NCBI RefSeq assembly: GCF_003096675.1
Contig: NZ_QEKW01000002.1
Span: forward strand, 248,001-312,000
Direction of reading: 5' to 3'
Source of the DNA: Actinomycetospora cinnamomea
Lineage (GTDB): Bacteria; Actinomycetota; Actinomycetes; Mycobacteriales; Pseudonocardiaceae
DNA: 64,000 nucleotides
Shown here: piece after piece, positions 42,459 to 53,899 of the stretch
How the letters are laid out: each line of letters opens with the position of its first letter
How positions within the stretch are numbered: position 1 is the stretch's first letter
The notes under the pieces: model-generated
Told to the model about the DNA's origin: nothing
Database searches by the model: none
The model's input: the letters and a program-made list of their open reading frames with translations, nothing else
Program-made: the position numbers and the translations under genes

Positions 42459-43681
42459 AGCTCGTCGAACACTTCACCCACGGCCTGAACTCCCCGATCT
42501 GCCTGACCTGGGAGCTCACCTACGCCTGCAACCTGTCCTGCGTGCACTGCCTGAGCTCCTCCGGCCGCCGCGACCCCCGCGAGCTGTCGACCGAGGAGTG
42601 CAAGGCGGTCATCGACGAGCTGCAGCGGATGCAGGTCTTCTACGTCAACATCGGCGGCGGCGAGCCGACGGTGCGCAGCGACTTCTGGGAGCTGCTGGAC
42701 TACGCGATCGCCCACGACGTCGGCGTGAAGTTCTCCACCAACGGGGTCAAGCTCGACAAGGCTCGCGCCGCGCAGCTCGCGGCCACCGACTACGTCGACG
42801 TCCAGATCTCCCTCGACGGCGCGACGGCCGAGGTCAACGACCACGTCCGCGGCCCCGGCTCGTACGCCACCGCGATCCGGGCGATGGAGAACCTGTACGA
42901 GGCGGGCTTCGGCCAGTTCAAGATCAGCGTGGTGGTGACCCGCCACAACGTCGACCAGCTCGACGACTTCAAGGCCATCGCCGACCGCTACGGCGCCCAG
43001 CTGCGGATCACCCGCTTCCGCCCGTCGGGGCGCGGCGCCGACTCGTGGGACGAGCTGCACCCCACCCGCGAGCAGCAGCGCCAGCTCTACGACTGGCTCG
43101 TCGCCCGCGGCGAGGACGTCCTGACCGGTGACTCGTTCTTCCACCTCTCCGCGTACGGCCAGGAGCTGCCGGGGCTCAACCTGTGCGGGGCCGGGCGCGT
43201 GGTGTGCCTGATCGACCCGGTGGGCGACGTCTACGCCTGCCCGTTCGCCATCCACGACCAGTTCCTCGCGGGCAACGTCCGCTCGCCGGGCGGCTTCGAC
43301 ACGGTGTGGAAGTCCTCCGAGCTGTTCGCCGAGCTGCGCGGACCGCAGTCGGGCGGGGCGTGCACGAAGTGCTCGCACTACGACGCCTGCCAGGGCGGGT
43401 GCATGGCGGCCAAGTTCTTCACCGGCCTGCCGCTCGACGGCCCCGACCCGGAGTGCGTGCTCGGCAACGGCGAGCGGGAGCTGGCCAAGCTCCAGGTGGA
43501 CGGTGATCCGCAGCGGGTCATCCCCAAGCCGTCGCTGGACCACTCGCACCGCACGACGCCGCGGGATCGCCGCGAGCCGGTCCCGCTGACGCTGTCGGTG
43601 CGCCGACCCGACCGGGCGTGCGACTCCGACCCCCTCGGCGGCGAGGGCACCCGCCTGCCCGCCGGCATCCGGGTCGGCTGA
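42455..43681 (+). CDS. mftC: Mycofactocin radical SAM maturase MftC
   Basis: A 408-residue radical SAM enzyme with a SPASM domain. The SAM cluster motif is CNLSCVHC (Cys25, Cys29, Cys32), the SAM-binding glycines are in GGGEPTVRSDF, and the auxiliary-cluster cysteines lie in YACPFAIHD, CTKCSHYDACQGGC and the last Cys near 343. MftC catalyses oxidative decarboxylation of the MftA tyrosine and ring formation with valine. The last ~50 residues (from SHRTTPRDRRE) are a charged tail beyond the usual end. The gene ends before a strong terminator; mftD, mftE and mftF do not follow. Confidence 0.96.
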   Translation: MKLVEHFTHGLNSPICLTWELTYACNLSCVHCLSSSGRRDPRELSTEECKAVIDELQRMQVFYVNIGGGEPTVRSDFWELLDYAIAHDVGVKFSTNGVKLDKARAAQLAATDYVDVQISLDGATAEVNDHVRGPGSYATAIRAMENLYEAGFGQFKISVVVTRHNVDQLDDFKAIADRYGAQLRITRFRPSGRGADSWDELHPTREQQRQLYDWLVARGEDVLTGDSFFHLSAYGQELPGLNLCGAGRVVCLIDPVGDVYACPFAIHDQFLAGNVRSPGGFDTVWKSSELFAELRGPQSGGACTKCSHYDACQGGCMAAKFFTGLPLDGPDPECVLGNGERELAKLQVDGDPQRVIPKPSLDHSHRTTPRDRREPVPLTLSVRRPDRACDSDPLGGEGTRLPAGIRVG

Positions 43682-43686
43682 GACCT

Positions 43687-43722
43687 CCCCCGGTGCCGCG
43701 GGCGACCCCCGCGGCACCGGGG
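43687..43722 (+). terminator. Terminator of mftABC
   Basis: CCCCCGGTGCCGCGGG pairs with CCCGCGGCACCGGGG around a short loop (about 15 bp), beginning 6 bp after the mftC stop. Strong hairpin, no T-run. It shows that the mft transcript ends after mftC. Confidence 0.85.
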
Positions 43723-43926
43723 TGAGTCCACTCGCGGCCTCACCGGTCGGTGCGGCACCGGCAGGTCGGGACGCGTCAGGGCCGAGTGGTGGCGCGAGAC
43801 GGACCGTTGGACTCTGAGGGACTCGGCGTTCACGGGGCTGGCTGGACGGCGTGCACGACGCGGGGAGCGGCGGCCCATGACCCGTGGGTCGGCTGCCTCC
43901 GCCCCACACCCCGGAAGGGCTGCGCC

Positions 43927-44208
43927 ATGAGTCTCAGGGACAAGGTCCAGACCGGCGCCGATGCTCTGGCCCGCAAGAGCATGGACGCCGCCGCGAAGGG
44001 TCAGGCCAAGGTCGAGGCCATGCAGGCGAAGCGTCGAGGCGACGCCCTGCTCCACGATCTCGGTGCCGCGGTCTACCTCGAGCACCAGTCCGGGCGGACC
44101 ACCGAGACCTCCCGGGCGCTGCTCGCCGAGCTCGATCAGCACGCCGCCGAGCACGGCCTGGACACCTCCCCGGACGTCACGCGTCCGGCGGCCTCGTCCG
44201 GGAGCTGA
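43927..44208 (+). CDS. Small hypothetical protein, 93 aa
   Basis: A short protein, MSLRDKVQTGADALARK... through VTRPAASSGS, Ala- and Lys-rich in the first half with probable amphipathic helix, Glu/Asp-rich in the second. No signal peptide, membrane segment or cysteine. A ribosome-binding site GGAAGGG lies 7 nt upstream of the ATG. It is not recognised in a named family. The spacer 43723-43926 has nothing else. The gene is not obviously tied to mycofactocin, because a terminator separates it. Confidence 0.6.
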   Translation: MSLRDKVQTGADALARKSMDAAAKGQAKVEAMQAKRRGDALLHDLGAAVYLEHQSGRTTETSRALLAELDQHAAEHGLDTSPDVTRPAASSGS

Positions 44209-44241
44209 CCGGCGGGTGCCGGTGCCGCCGGGCCGCTGCCG

Positions 44242-44904
44242 TCAGGACGACCCGGGGGTGACCAGACCCGTCTCGTAGGCGAGGACGACCAGTTGCGCGC
44301 GGTCGCGAGCGTGGAGCTTGGTCATGGCCCGGTTGACGTGGGTCTTCGCCGTGAGCGGGCTGATCACCATGCGGTCCGCGATCTCGTCGTTGGACAGGCC
44401 GTGCGCGACGAGAGCGACCGCGTCCCGTTCCCGGTGGGTCAGCTCCCGCAGCGCCGTGTCTCTCCGGGTGGCCGGTGGGTGGGTGACGTACTGGTCGATG
44501 AGCTTGCGGGTGATCGACGGGGCCAGCAGGGCGTCCCCGCGTGCGGCGACCCGCACGGCGTGCAGGAAGTCCTCCGGCAGGATGTCCTTCACGAGGAACC
44601 CGGCCGCGCCGGCCCGCAGCGCCTCGAAGACGTACTCGTCCAGGCCGTAGTTGGTCAGGATCACGACGTGCACCGGGGCCAGGGCCGGGTCCGCCGCGAT
44701 GTGGCGGGTGGCCTCGATGCCGTCGACGCCCGGCATCTGGATGTCGACGAGCGCGACGTCGGGCAGGTGTTCGCGCGCCAGCGCCACGCCCTCGCGACCG
44801 TCGCCGGCCTCGGCCACCACCTCGATGTCGTCCTCGACGTCGAGCAGCGCGCGGAACCCGCTGCGGATGAGCGGCTGGTCGTCGACCAGGAGGACGCGGA
44901 TCAC
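44242..44904 (-). CDS. LuxR/NarL-type response regulator
   Basis: A 220-residue response regulator with receiver motifs VLLVDDQPLIRSG, ALVDIQMPGVDG and FLVKDIL, and a C-terminal LuxR helix-turn-helix (ELTHRERDAVALVAHGLS, RMVISPLTAKTHVNRAM). It is the partner of the kinase at 44901-46028, whose stop it overlaps by 4 bp. The GTG at 44904 is the start giving a normal receiver domain. Nothing in the sequence says what it controls; the nearest other gene is the small DUF6223-like membrane protein. Confidence 0.9.
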   Translation of the reverse strand: MIRVLLVDDQPLIRSGFRALLDVEDDIEVVAEAGDGREGVALAREHLPDVALVDIQMPGVDGIEATRHIAADPALAPVHVVILTNYGLDEYVFEALRAGAAGFLVKDILPEDFLHAVRVAARGDALLAPSITRKLIDQYVTHPPATRRDTALRELTHRERDAVALVAHGLSNDEIADRMVISPLTAKTHVNRAMTKLHARDRAQLVVLAYETGLVTPGSS

Positions 44905-46028
44905 GACGTGTGCCCCGTCGGGAGTTCGGCGTGGACGCTGAACCCGCCCCCGCCGCGCGGTGCCGCGGTGAGCGAGCCACCGAGCGCCGTGACCCGTTCC
45001 CGCATGCCGAGCAGCCCGACACCGGGCACCGGCGGGGAGGACGGGGTCGCTGGTCCGTCGTCGTCGACGCGGACGACCAGGGCGTCGGGCCGGTGGTCGA
45101 TCAGCACCCTGGTCCTGGCCGCGGCCGCGTGCCGGGTGATGTTGGTGAGTGACTCCTGGACGATCCGGTACGCGGTCCGGTGCACGGCGACCGGGACGTC
45201 GTGTCGATGTCCCTCGATCGTCAGGGTCGCGTCCAGACCGCACGTCCGAGCTCGTTCCACGAGCTCCGGGATGTCGTCCAGCCCGTACGGCGGGTTCTTC
45301 CCGTCCGTCCCGTCGTCACGCAGCGCCTGCAGTGTCGCGCGCAGTTCCCGAGCCGCCTCCCGCCCGGCCTCCCGGATCGCGAGCAGGGCCTCCGGCACCT
45401 GTTCCCCGCGTTTGCGGGCCAGGTGCACGGCGACCTCGGCCTGCACCGTGACCACGGAGATCTGGTGGGTGAGCGAGTCGTGGAGCTCCCGCGAGATGTG
45501 CAGCCGTTCCTCGTCGGCGCGCCGGCGCGCGGTCTCCTCACGGGTGCGCTCGGCGTCCTCGGCCCGGCGCTCGGCCTGTCGCAGCGCCTCACCGGCCGCT
45601 CCGGCGGCGACCAGCCAGGCCAGGGGGAGCACGTCCCGCGCCTGGGTGAGCGCCTCGCCCACGGGCCAGCCGCGCGGAGAGGCCAGCATCGCGAGCGGGA
45701 CGGCAGCCAGCATGATCACCGACGCCGCGATCGTGACGACACGGTGCCCCGCCCGCACGGCGGCGTACACCGCGACCAGGAACGCGACGGCCGGCACCTC
45801 GAACCCGACGGCGAGCTGACCCAGCGCGCACGACCCCGTCACGGCCAGCACGACGAGGGGAGCCCGCCGGCTCGCGACCAGGGACAGCCCCCCGGCGATC
45901 AGGAGCAGGTAGCCGACCGGGGCCAGCTCCGTCGCGGGGTGCTGGCCGAGCAGCTCGGCGGCCAGCAGGAACGCCACCACACCGACGGCGATCGCCCCGT
46001 CCCGGACCCCCGTCCACCCCCGGCCCAC
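44901..46028 (-). CDS. Membrane sensor histidine kinase (HisKA_3)
   Basis: A 375-residue kinase. The N-terminal ~150 residues have four to five membrane helices (AIAVGVVAFLLAAELLG, LLLIAGGLSLVASRRAP). Then comes a HisKA_3 domain with the phosphorylated His in HISRELHDSLTHQISV, and an HATPase domain ending VDDDGPATP and GLLGMRERVTALGG. It has no large extracellular sensor, so it probably senses within the membrane, like DesK or LiaS-type kinases. The GTG start is at 46028. A response regulator follows with a GTGA overlap. Confidence 0.88.
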   Translation of the reverse strand: MGRGWTGVRDGAIAVGVVAFLLAAELLGQHPATELAPVGYLLLIAGGLSLVASRRAPLVVLAVTGSCALGQLAVGFEVPAVAFLVAVYAAVRAGHRVVTIAASVIMLAAVPLAMLASPRGWPVGEALTQARDVLPLAWLVAAGAAGEALRQAERRAEDAERTREETARRRADEERLHISRELHDSLTHQISVVTVQAEVAVHLARKRGEQVPEALLAIREAGREAARELRATLQALRDDGTDGKNPPYGLDDIPELVERARTCGLDATLTIEGHRHDVPVAVHRTAYRIVQESLTNITRHAAAARTRVLIDHRPDALVVRVDDDGPATPSSPPVPGVGLLGMRERVTALGGSLTAAPRGGGGFSVHAELPTGHTS

Positions 46029-46245
46029 GGGAGCACGCTAGCGCCGTGCGCGCGTCGGCGACTCCCGCGCGCGGACCATCGGGCGTCTACTGCGCGGGCG
46101 GTATGTCCGTGCTTCCTGCGGCGCGCGCGGCAGCGGGCTACGGCGCGGCCGGCAGGGCGGGATGTCGGCGCCGGGACGACGTCCGGGCCAGGGGGACGGG
46201 GCGACGATCGGCCGTGTCGAAGCCCGCGAGGACGAGGAGCACCTC

Positions 46246-46635
46246 ATGTCCGTCCATCAACTGCTGGCCGTCGGTGCCTACACCCTCACCCCCGGACGGT
46301 TCTGGTCCCTGGTGGCGATGCCGGTCGGACTGGCCGGCGTGGTCCTCGGCGGGTGGGCCCTGGTCCGCTCCGGCCGTGGTGCCCGGAGGAACCGGGCGAT
46401 CGTGGCCCTGGCGGCGGGCCTCGTCGCGACGGTCGTCGGCGCGGTCGTGGTGGCCGCCGCCGACGGCGGCCCCGGCACCGGCCACGGGATCGTGGGGGGT
46501 GTCCTGGCGGTGGTCGTCGGGCTCGCCGCCGTGCTCCTCGGCGGAGCGGCGCTGGTCCGCTCCCGACGCGCCGCCGGGCGGGGGGCCGGTGGTGGGGCGG
46601 GCACGGGCGGCCGCGCCCGAATGAGCGGGCCGTGA
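46246..46635 (+). CDS. Small membrane protein, DUF6223-like
   Basis: A 129-residue membrane protein with three hydrophobic segments, beginning MSVHQLLAVGAYTLTPGRF and continuing with VGLAGVVLGGWALVRSG, AIVALAAGLVATVVGAVVV and GVLAVVVGLAAVLLGGAALV, separated by DGGPGTGHGIVG. It resembles streptomycete DUF6223 proteins. The start at 46246 follows GAGGAGC. It is divergent from the sensor kinase, so it could be the target of that two-component system. Function unknown. Confidence 0.7.
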   Translation: MSVHQLLAVGAYTLTPGRFWSLVAMPVGLAGVVLGGWALVRSGRGARRNRAIVALAAGLVATVVGAVVVAAADGGPGTGHGIVGGVLAVVVGLAAVLLGGAALVRSRRAAGRGAGGGAGTGGRARMSGP

Positions 46636-46645
46636 CCGTCTGCGC

Positions 46646-46828
46646 TCACGGCCCGTCCTCCGGGGCGGCCGGGCGGTAGTGCTCGGCGGCGACGACGGCG
46701 GCGATGACCGCGGCGCGGGTGATGATCCGGTCGCGGACCTCCGGGTCGGTGGAGAGGGCGATCTCGGTGTCGTCGGCGAGCGCGGCGCGGATGGCGGCGA
46801 ACAGCTCGGACGACGGGGTGGTGGTCAC
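46646..46828 (-). CDS. Small hypothetical protein, 60 aa
   Basis: A short frame, MTTTPSSELFAAIRAAL through AAVVAAEHYRPAAPEDGP, with a GTG start preceded by GGAGG (CGGAGGTG) about 7 nt upstream. It is predicted to be helical and cytosolic and lies tail-to-tail with the DUF6223-like gene, 10 bp apart. No named family is recognised. It is supported only by the ribosome-binding site and its open frame, so confidence is moderate. Confidence 0.5.
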   Translation of the reverse strand: MTTTPSSELFAAIRAALADDTEIALSTDPEVRDRIITRAAVIAAVVAAEHYRPAAPEDGP

Positions 46829-46970
46829 GGGGCACCTCCGGGTCGCCGCGGCACCGAGCCCCGGTCGAGCGTGTGGCGTTGCGGACGCCCAGTGTCTGCG
46901 ATGGCCCACCGCTGACACATCCCCCGCCCGCTCCACCGCGGAGGGGACGCGGCGAGGCCGCGGGCGTTCC

Positions 46971-46976
46971 TAGCGT
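46971..46976 (+). promoter_or_regulatory. -10 element of the aldolase gene
   Basis: TAGCGT lies 30 nt before the fba GTG, with GAGGGAGA as the ribosome-binding site in between. It matches the elements before mno, mftA and cbbP. Confidence 0.5.
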
Positions 46977-47006
46977 CGGCGGCGCACCCGAGCGAGGGAG
47001 ATCGCC

Positions 47007-48035
47007 GTGACGACGACCGCTGCGCCGACGCCGACCACCACGACCGCCGACCGCGCCGGGACCGCGCCGCTGCGCGCCACCGCCGCGGAGCTCGTCACCG
47101 GCGGGCGCGGCATCCTCGCGGCCGACGAGAGCCCGCGGACGATGTCGCAGCGCCTCGAGAGCGCCGGCGTCGAGCCCACCGAGGAGCACCGGCGGGCGTA
47201 CCGCGAGCTGCTCGTGACCGGCGAGGGCCTGGCGGACGGGATCAGCGGGGTCATCCTGTGCGACGAGACGCTACGCCAGCGGGTGGCCGACGGGCGCCCG
47301 TTCCCCGCGGCGCTCGCCGACGGCGGGCTGCTGACCGGGATCAAGGTCGACACCGGGACGGCCGCGCTGGGCGGGGGCGACGACGGCGAGACCCTCACCG
47401 GCGGGCTCGACGGGCTCGCCGACCGGGTCGCCGAGTACGTCGCGCTCGGCGCCGCGTTCGCCAAGTGGCGGGCGGTCCTGCACCTCGGCGCGGGCCGTCC
47501 GTCGGCGCGGGCGCTCGAGGCCAACGCCGAGGCGCTCGCGTCCTACGCCAGGACCTGCCAGGACGGCGGGCTCGTCCCGATCGTCGAGCCCGAGGTGCTC
47601 GCCGCGGGCGGGCACCGGATCGAGGTGTGCGCGGCGGCGACCGCCCGCACGCTGGCGACGCTGGCCCGGGCGCTGGACGCCGTCGGGGTCGACGCGGCGG
47701 CGATGGTGCTCAAGCCGAACATGGTCACCGCCGGCGAGGGCACCCGGGCGCCGTCGGGCCCCGACGAGGTCGCCCGCGCGACCGTCGACGTCCTGCGCGC
47801 GACGATGCCCGCGGACCTCGCGGGCGTCGCGTTCCTCTCGGGCGGCCAGTCGTCGGAGACGGCGGCGGCGAACCTCGCCGCGATCCGCCGGCGTGGCGGG
47901 CCGTGGCCGCTGACGTTCTCGTTCGGGCGGGCGCTGGTCTCGCCGGCGCTGTACGCGTGGCGGGGTGATCCGGCACGGGTGGCGGAGGGCCGGTGCGCCC
48001 TGCGCCGCGAGGTCGAGCGCAACGTCCCGGCCTGA
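47007..48035 (+). CDS. fba: Class I fructose-bisphosphate aldolase
   Basis: A 342-residue class I aldolase of the animal-like type. RGILAADESPRTMSQRLES near residue 33 is the family signature, TGIKVDTG near 110 and KWRAVLHL near 150, and the Schiff-base lysine is in AAMVLKPNMVTAGE near 234. The first ~20 residues are Thr/Pro/Ala-rich. Aldolases of this type serve the Calvin cycle and gluconeogenesis (FBP and sedoheptulose bisphosphate). It is convergent with cbbR (1 nt apart), with a TAGCGT element upstream, and belongs to the cbb region by position. Confidence 0.92.
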   Translation: MTTTAAPTPTTTTADRAGTAPLRATAAELVTGGRGILAADESPRTMSQRLESAGVEPTEEHRRAYRELLVTGEGLADGISGVILCDETLRQRVADGRPFPAALADGGLLTGIKVDTGTAALGGGDDGETLTGGLDGLADRVAEYVALGAAFAKWRAVLHLGAGRPSARALEANAEALASYARTCQDGGLVPIVEPEVLAAGGHRIEVCAAATARTLATLARALDAVGVDAAAMVLKPNMVTAGEGTRAPSGPDEVARATVDVLRATMPADLAGVAFLSGGQSSETAAANLAAIRRRGGPWPLTFSFGRALVSPALYAWRGDPARVAEGRCALRREVERNVPA

Positions 48036-48036
48036 C

Positions 48037-48912
48037 TCACGCCCGGCGCCAGCCGAGCTCCTCGTCGTCGAGCAGGTGGGCGACGAGGAGCTCGGTGCTC
48101 GCCGTCGCGTCCGGATGGGTCACGACGTGCCAGGGACGTGACAGCGGCACGCCCGGCATCGCGAGCTCGACCAGCGTGCCGTCGTCGAGCAGGCGGGCCA
48201 CGCCCTCGCGGGCCGCGAGCGTCACGCCGAGCCCCGCGCGGGCGGCGGCGATCGTCGCCGCGTGCGAGCCCAGGACCAGGCGCGGTGGGTCGGCCGGCAG
48301 CTCCTCGAGCAGCGCGGTGAGCGTCGCCCGGATGCCCGAGCCCGCCTCGCGCAGCAGCCACGTCGCGGTCGCCGGGTCGAAGGCCGGGGCCGCGGCCGGC
48401 GCGCCGACGACGGTGAGGATGTTGTCGCGGACGGCACGCACGCGCGCGCCGAGGTCGCCCGGCGGGCTGCCGGCGACGACGACGTCGACCTCGTGGTGGC
48501 GCAGCATCGGCCAGACGACGGCGCTGGGAGCGACGTCGACGCCGAGGCTCACGTCGGGGTGGCGGTCGCGGAACGAGGCCAGGAGGGCGGGCAGGAGGTG
48601 CTCGCCGGCGGTGGTGACCGCGCCGAGGCGCACGTGCCCGCGCTCGGGGTCGGCCTCGCCGCGAGCGGCGGTCGTGGCCTCGTCGAGCAGCCCGAGGATG
48701 CGCCGGGCGTAGCCGGCGTAGCGCGCGCCGGCGGGGGTGAGTCGGACGCCGCGGCCTTCGCGCTCGACCAGCGCGACGCCCACCTCCTCGCCCAGCGCGC
48801 GGACCGCGGCGGAAACCGTGGACTCGGTGACGACCAGCGCCGCCGCGGCCCCGCGCACCGACCCGTGGTCGGCGAGGGCGACGAACGCGCGCAACCGGGC
48901 CGTGGTGGTCAC
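48037..48912 (-). CDS. cbbR: LysR-family regulator CbbR
   Basis: A 291-residue LysR-type regulator. The N-terminal winged helix is FVALADHGSVRGAAAALVVTEST, and the effector domain shows the usual pattern ending ARAGLGVTLAAREGV and STELLVAHLLDD. In autotrophs CbbR senses Calvin intermediates and controls the cbb operons. Here it is the last gene of the cbbL-cbbS-cbbX direction rather than divergent from it, which is unusual. A 26-bp perfect palindrome lies 24 bp before its start and could be its operator. CbbR identity is inferred from family and position. Confidence 0.85.
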   Translation of the reverse strand: MTTTARLRAFVALADHGSVRGAAAALVVTESTVSAAVRALGEEVGVALVEREGRGVRLTPAGARYAGYARRILGLLDEATTAARGEADPERGHVRLGAVTTAGEHLLPALLASFRDRHPDVSLGVDVAPSAVVWPMLRHHEVDVVVAGSPPGDLGARVRAVRDNILTVVGAPAAAPAFDPATATWLLREAGSGIRATLTALLEELPADPPRLVLGSHAATIAAARAGLGVTLAAREGVARLLDDGTLVELAMPGVPLSRPWHVVTHPDATASTELLVAHLLDDEELGWRRA

Positions 48913-48935
48913 GCGGCCACCCTCCTACGTGCGCA

Positions 48936-48961
48936 ATCTTCTGAGCTATAGCTCAGAAGAT
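48936..48961. promoter_or_regulatory. 26-bp perfect palindrome upstream of cbbR
   Basis: The perfect palindrome ATCTTCTGAGCTA-TAGCTCAGAAGAT has no loop, and near-matching CGTGCG/CGCACG flanks extend it. It lies between the cbbX stop and the cbbR start, upstream of the cbbR ribosome-binding site. An operator for a dimeric regulator or an RNA hairpin in the leader are both possible. It is markedly A/T-rich relative to its surroundings. Confidence 0.7.
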
Positions 48962-48973
48962 CACGCACGTGGG

Positions 48974-49984
48974 TCAGGTGGCCATGTGACCGCCGGCGAA
49001 GACGCGGGAGGCGCGCAGGTCGGCGGCCTCGAGGGTGGTGAGGTCGTGCAGGCCGACCTCGCCCCCGCCCTCGCCGAGGCGGCGGGCCTGGCGCATCCGG
49101 GCGCGGTCGAGGGCGTTGCGCACGCTGCGCGCGCCCGCGAACCACGGCTGCTCGCGGCGCAGGGCGAGGTACTCGCGCAGGGCGGCATGGGCCTTGTCGG
49201 ACAGCGCCAGGCCCTGCTCGGCGACCATGCCCTCGGCGATCGTCACGAGCTCGTCGGCGGTGAAGTCCGGGAAGTCGACGTGGTGGGCGATCCGGCTCTG
49301 CATCCCCGGGTTGGCCTCGAAGAACGTGGCCATCCGGTCGGCGTAGCCGGCGAGCACGACGACGAGGTCGTCGCGGTGGGACTCCATCGCCTGCAGCAGG
49401 ATCTCGATGGCCTCGCCGCCGTAGTCGCGCTCGTTGCCCGGCCGGTGCAGGTAGTAGGCCTCGTCGACGAACAGCACGCCGCCGCGGGCCTTGCCCACGA
49501 TCTCCTTGGTCTTCGGCGCGGTGTGTCCGACGTACTGGCCGACCAGGTCGTCGCGCGTCGCCGTGACCAGGTGGCCGCGGCGCAGGTAGCCCAGCCCGTG
49601 CAGCAGGTCACCGATCCGCTGCGCAACGGTCGTCTTGCCCGTGCCCGGGTTGCCGGTGAAGCACATGTGCAGCGTCGGACGGTCGGTCGTGACCCCGAAG
49701 CGCTCGCGCACCCGGTCGACGACCAGCAGCGCCGCGAGCTCGCGCAGCCGCTCCTTCACCGGCGACAGCCCGACCAGCTCGCGGTCCAGCGCGTCGAGGA
49801 CGTCGTCGACGCCCGCGTCGCGGCGCACCGCGTCGAGGTCGACGGTGTCGTCGGGGGCGAGGGCCTCGGCGTCCCGCCGGCGCGCCTCGGCCTCGGCTCT
49901 GGTCGACTCGTTCGTGGCTGCCTCCTCGGAGACGGCCGCCGACCGGCCGGAGGTGCCGAACGCGATCCTGGTGTCAGCCACCAT
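48974..49984 (-). CDS. cbbX: Red-type RuBisCO activase CbbX
   Basis: A 336-residue AAA+ protein. Walker A GNPGTGKT is at 111-118, Walker [15 protein letters not shown] near 168 and the pore-loop region YVGHTAPKT near 150; the C-terminal arginine-finger and sensor-2 parts are intact ([24 protein letters not shown]). CbbX remodels red-type RuBisCO to release inhibitory sugar phosphates. The first ~65 residues are an Ala/Glu-rich extension. The ATG overlaps the cbbS stop by 11 bp, so activase is made with the RuBisCO subunits. Confidence 0.95.
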   Translation of the reverse strand: MVADTRIAFGTSGRSAAVSEEAATNESTRAEAEARRRDAEALAPDDTVDLDAVRRDAGVDDVLDALDRELVGLSPVKERLRELAALLVVDRVRERFGVTTDRPTLHMCFTGNPGTGKTTVAQRIGDLLHGLGYLRRGHLVTATRDDLVGQYVGHTAPKTKEIVGKARGGVLFVDEAYYLHRPGNERDYGGEAIEILLQAMESHRDDLVVVLAGYADRMATFFEANPGMQSRIAHHVDFPDFTADELVTIAEGMVAEQGLALSDKAHAALREYLALRREQPWFAGARSVRNALDRARMRQARRLGEGGGEVGLHDLTTLEAADLRASRVFAGGHMAT

Positions 49985-50438
49985 GACCGTTGCTCCGGGC
50001 CCCGTCGCCCGAGCCGCCGCTCGCGTAGCGCCGGCCCGCCGGACGTTCGGTGGCGTACGGGTGGACCGTGTAGCCGATCTGCCGGTCGCGGCCCTCCTGG
50101 CGGTCCAGGCGGAACCCCGGCTCGTGGGACGGCCGGTTGACCAGGAACGAGAGCGCGACCGTCTGCCGGCCCAGGCTCGCGTCGTAGGCGTTGACCCGGA
50201 CGTAGTGCTCCGGGTGCTCCTCGCGGCAGGCGCGGACCTCGTCGAGCACGGCCGCCGGGTCCTGCAGGTCGAACATCGGCAGCCCCCACATCTCCCAGTA
50301 GGTGTTGCGGGGGTGCGGGTCGTCGGTGAACTCGACCGACAGCGGCCAGCCGCGGGTGAGCGCGTAGTCGATCTGCAGCCGGATCTCGTCGTCGGTGAGG
50401 TCGGGCAGGAACGAGAAGGTGCCCTGGGTGAGTCTCAC
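49974..50438 (-). CDS. cbbS: RuBisCO small subunit, red type
   Basis: A 154-residue red-type small subunit, starting [19 protein letters not shown] and containing [16 protein letters not shown]. The C-terminus has an extra Gly/Arg-rich tail of ~20 residues ([18 protein letters not shown]). Red-type small subunits assemble with the large subunit to L8S8. It lies 10 nt after cbbL and overlaps cbbX by 11 bp. The length matches red-type subunits from proteobacteria and actinobacteria. Confidence 0.95.
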   Translation of the reverse strand: MRLTQGTFSFLPDLTDDEIRLQIDYALTRGWPLSVEFTDDPHPRNTYWEMWGLPMFDLQDPAAVLDEVRACREEHPEHYVRVNAYDASLGRQTVALSFLVNRPSHEPGFRLDRQEGRDRQIGYTVHPYATERPAGRRYASGGSGDGARSNGHGG

Positions 50439-50448
50439 GGTCGTCTCC

Positions 50449-53122
<2,674 letters not shown>

Positions 53123-53126
<4 letters not shown>

Positions 53127-53797
53127 CGGAACACCCCCTCGCGCAGCGCGGCGGCCACGGCTGCCGTCCGGTCGGGGACCTGCAGCTTGCGCAGCAGCGA
53201 GCGCACGTGGCTCTTGACTGTCTCGTCGCCGATGACGAGCTGGGCGGCGATGGCCCTGTTGCTGTGCCCGGCGACGAGCAGGGCGAGGACCTCGCTCTCG
53301 CGCTGGGTGAGGCCGAGGTGCGCGCCGGGCCAGAACTCGTCGCGCTCGAGGCGGGCCGCCGACGCCGCCGCCCGCCCGGCCATCGTCGCGTCCACGACCG
53401 TCGTCCCCGCCGCGGCGAGCTCGAGGTGGCGGACGAGCTCCTCGCCGCCGATGTGCTTGAGCAGGTAGCCCGCCGCCCCGGCCCGCAGCGCCTGGTAGAG
53501 GTACTGCTCGTCGTCGTAGACCGAGAGCAGCACCACCTTCTGGCCGGGCGCGCGCTCGCCCAGGTTGCGGCACAGGTCGAGCCCGCTGTCGCCGCGCAGG
53601 CGCACGTCGCACAGCACGATGTCCGGCGCCAGGGACAGGGCGACGTCGAGGGCCTCGTCGGCGCCGTGCGCCGTGCCGACCACGCGCACCCGGCCGGAGA
53701 ACGGGGCGAGCATGGCCTTGAGCCCCGCCACGACCATCTCGTGGTCGTCGACCAGCACCACCCGCAGCGGTCCCGCCCGCGGGGTGGTCGAGGTCAT
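53123..53797 (-). CDS. LuxR/NarL-type response regulator upstream of RuBisCO
   Basis: A 224-residue response regulator with receiver motifs VVLVDDHEMVVAGLK, IVLCDVRLRGDSG and YLLKHIGGEE, and a C-terminal LuxR helix-turn-helix (LTQRESEVLALLVAGHS, QLVIGDETVKSHVRSLL). The ATG at 53797 gives a normal length; an in-frame upstream GTG/ATG exists. It is the partner of the overlapping GAF kinase and leads the run RR-HK-cbbL-cbbS-cbbX-cbbR. It is divergent from cbbP, so it could control both sides of the Calvin cluster. Confidence 0.92.
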
Positions 53798-53870
53798 GCC
53801 GACCACAGTGGTGGATCCGCTCCCCCGTCGCACCCCCCGTCACGGGGGAGAGCCGCGGCGCCGGCGGCCC

Positions 53871-53876
53871 TAGCGT
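53871..53876 (+). promoter_or_regulatory. -10 element of cbbP
   Basis: TAGCGT lies 24 nt before the cbbP GTG, with GAGAGGAGA as ribosome-binding site. It matches the -10 elements of mno, mftA and fba. The divergent response-regulator gene shares this 102-bp spacer. Confidence 0.5.
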
Positions 53877-53899
53877 GCGGGGCGACGAGAGGAGACCTC

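Noticed and set aside
48936-48961. Rho-independent terminator of cbbX
   Set aside because: The palindrome has no loop, is A/T-rich in the stem and lacks a T-run, so an operator is more likely, although an RNA hairpin remains possible.
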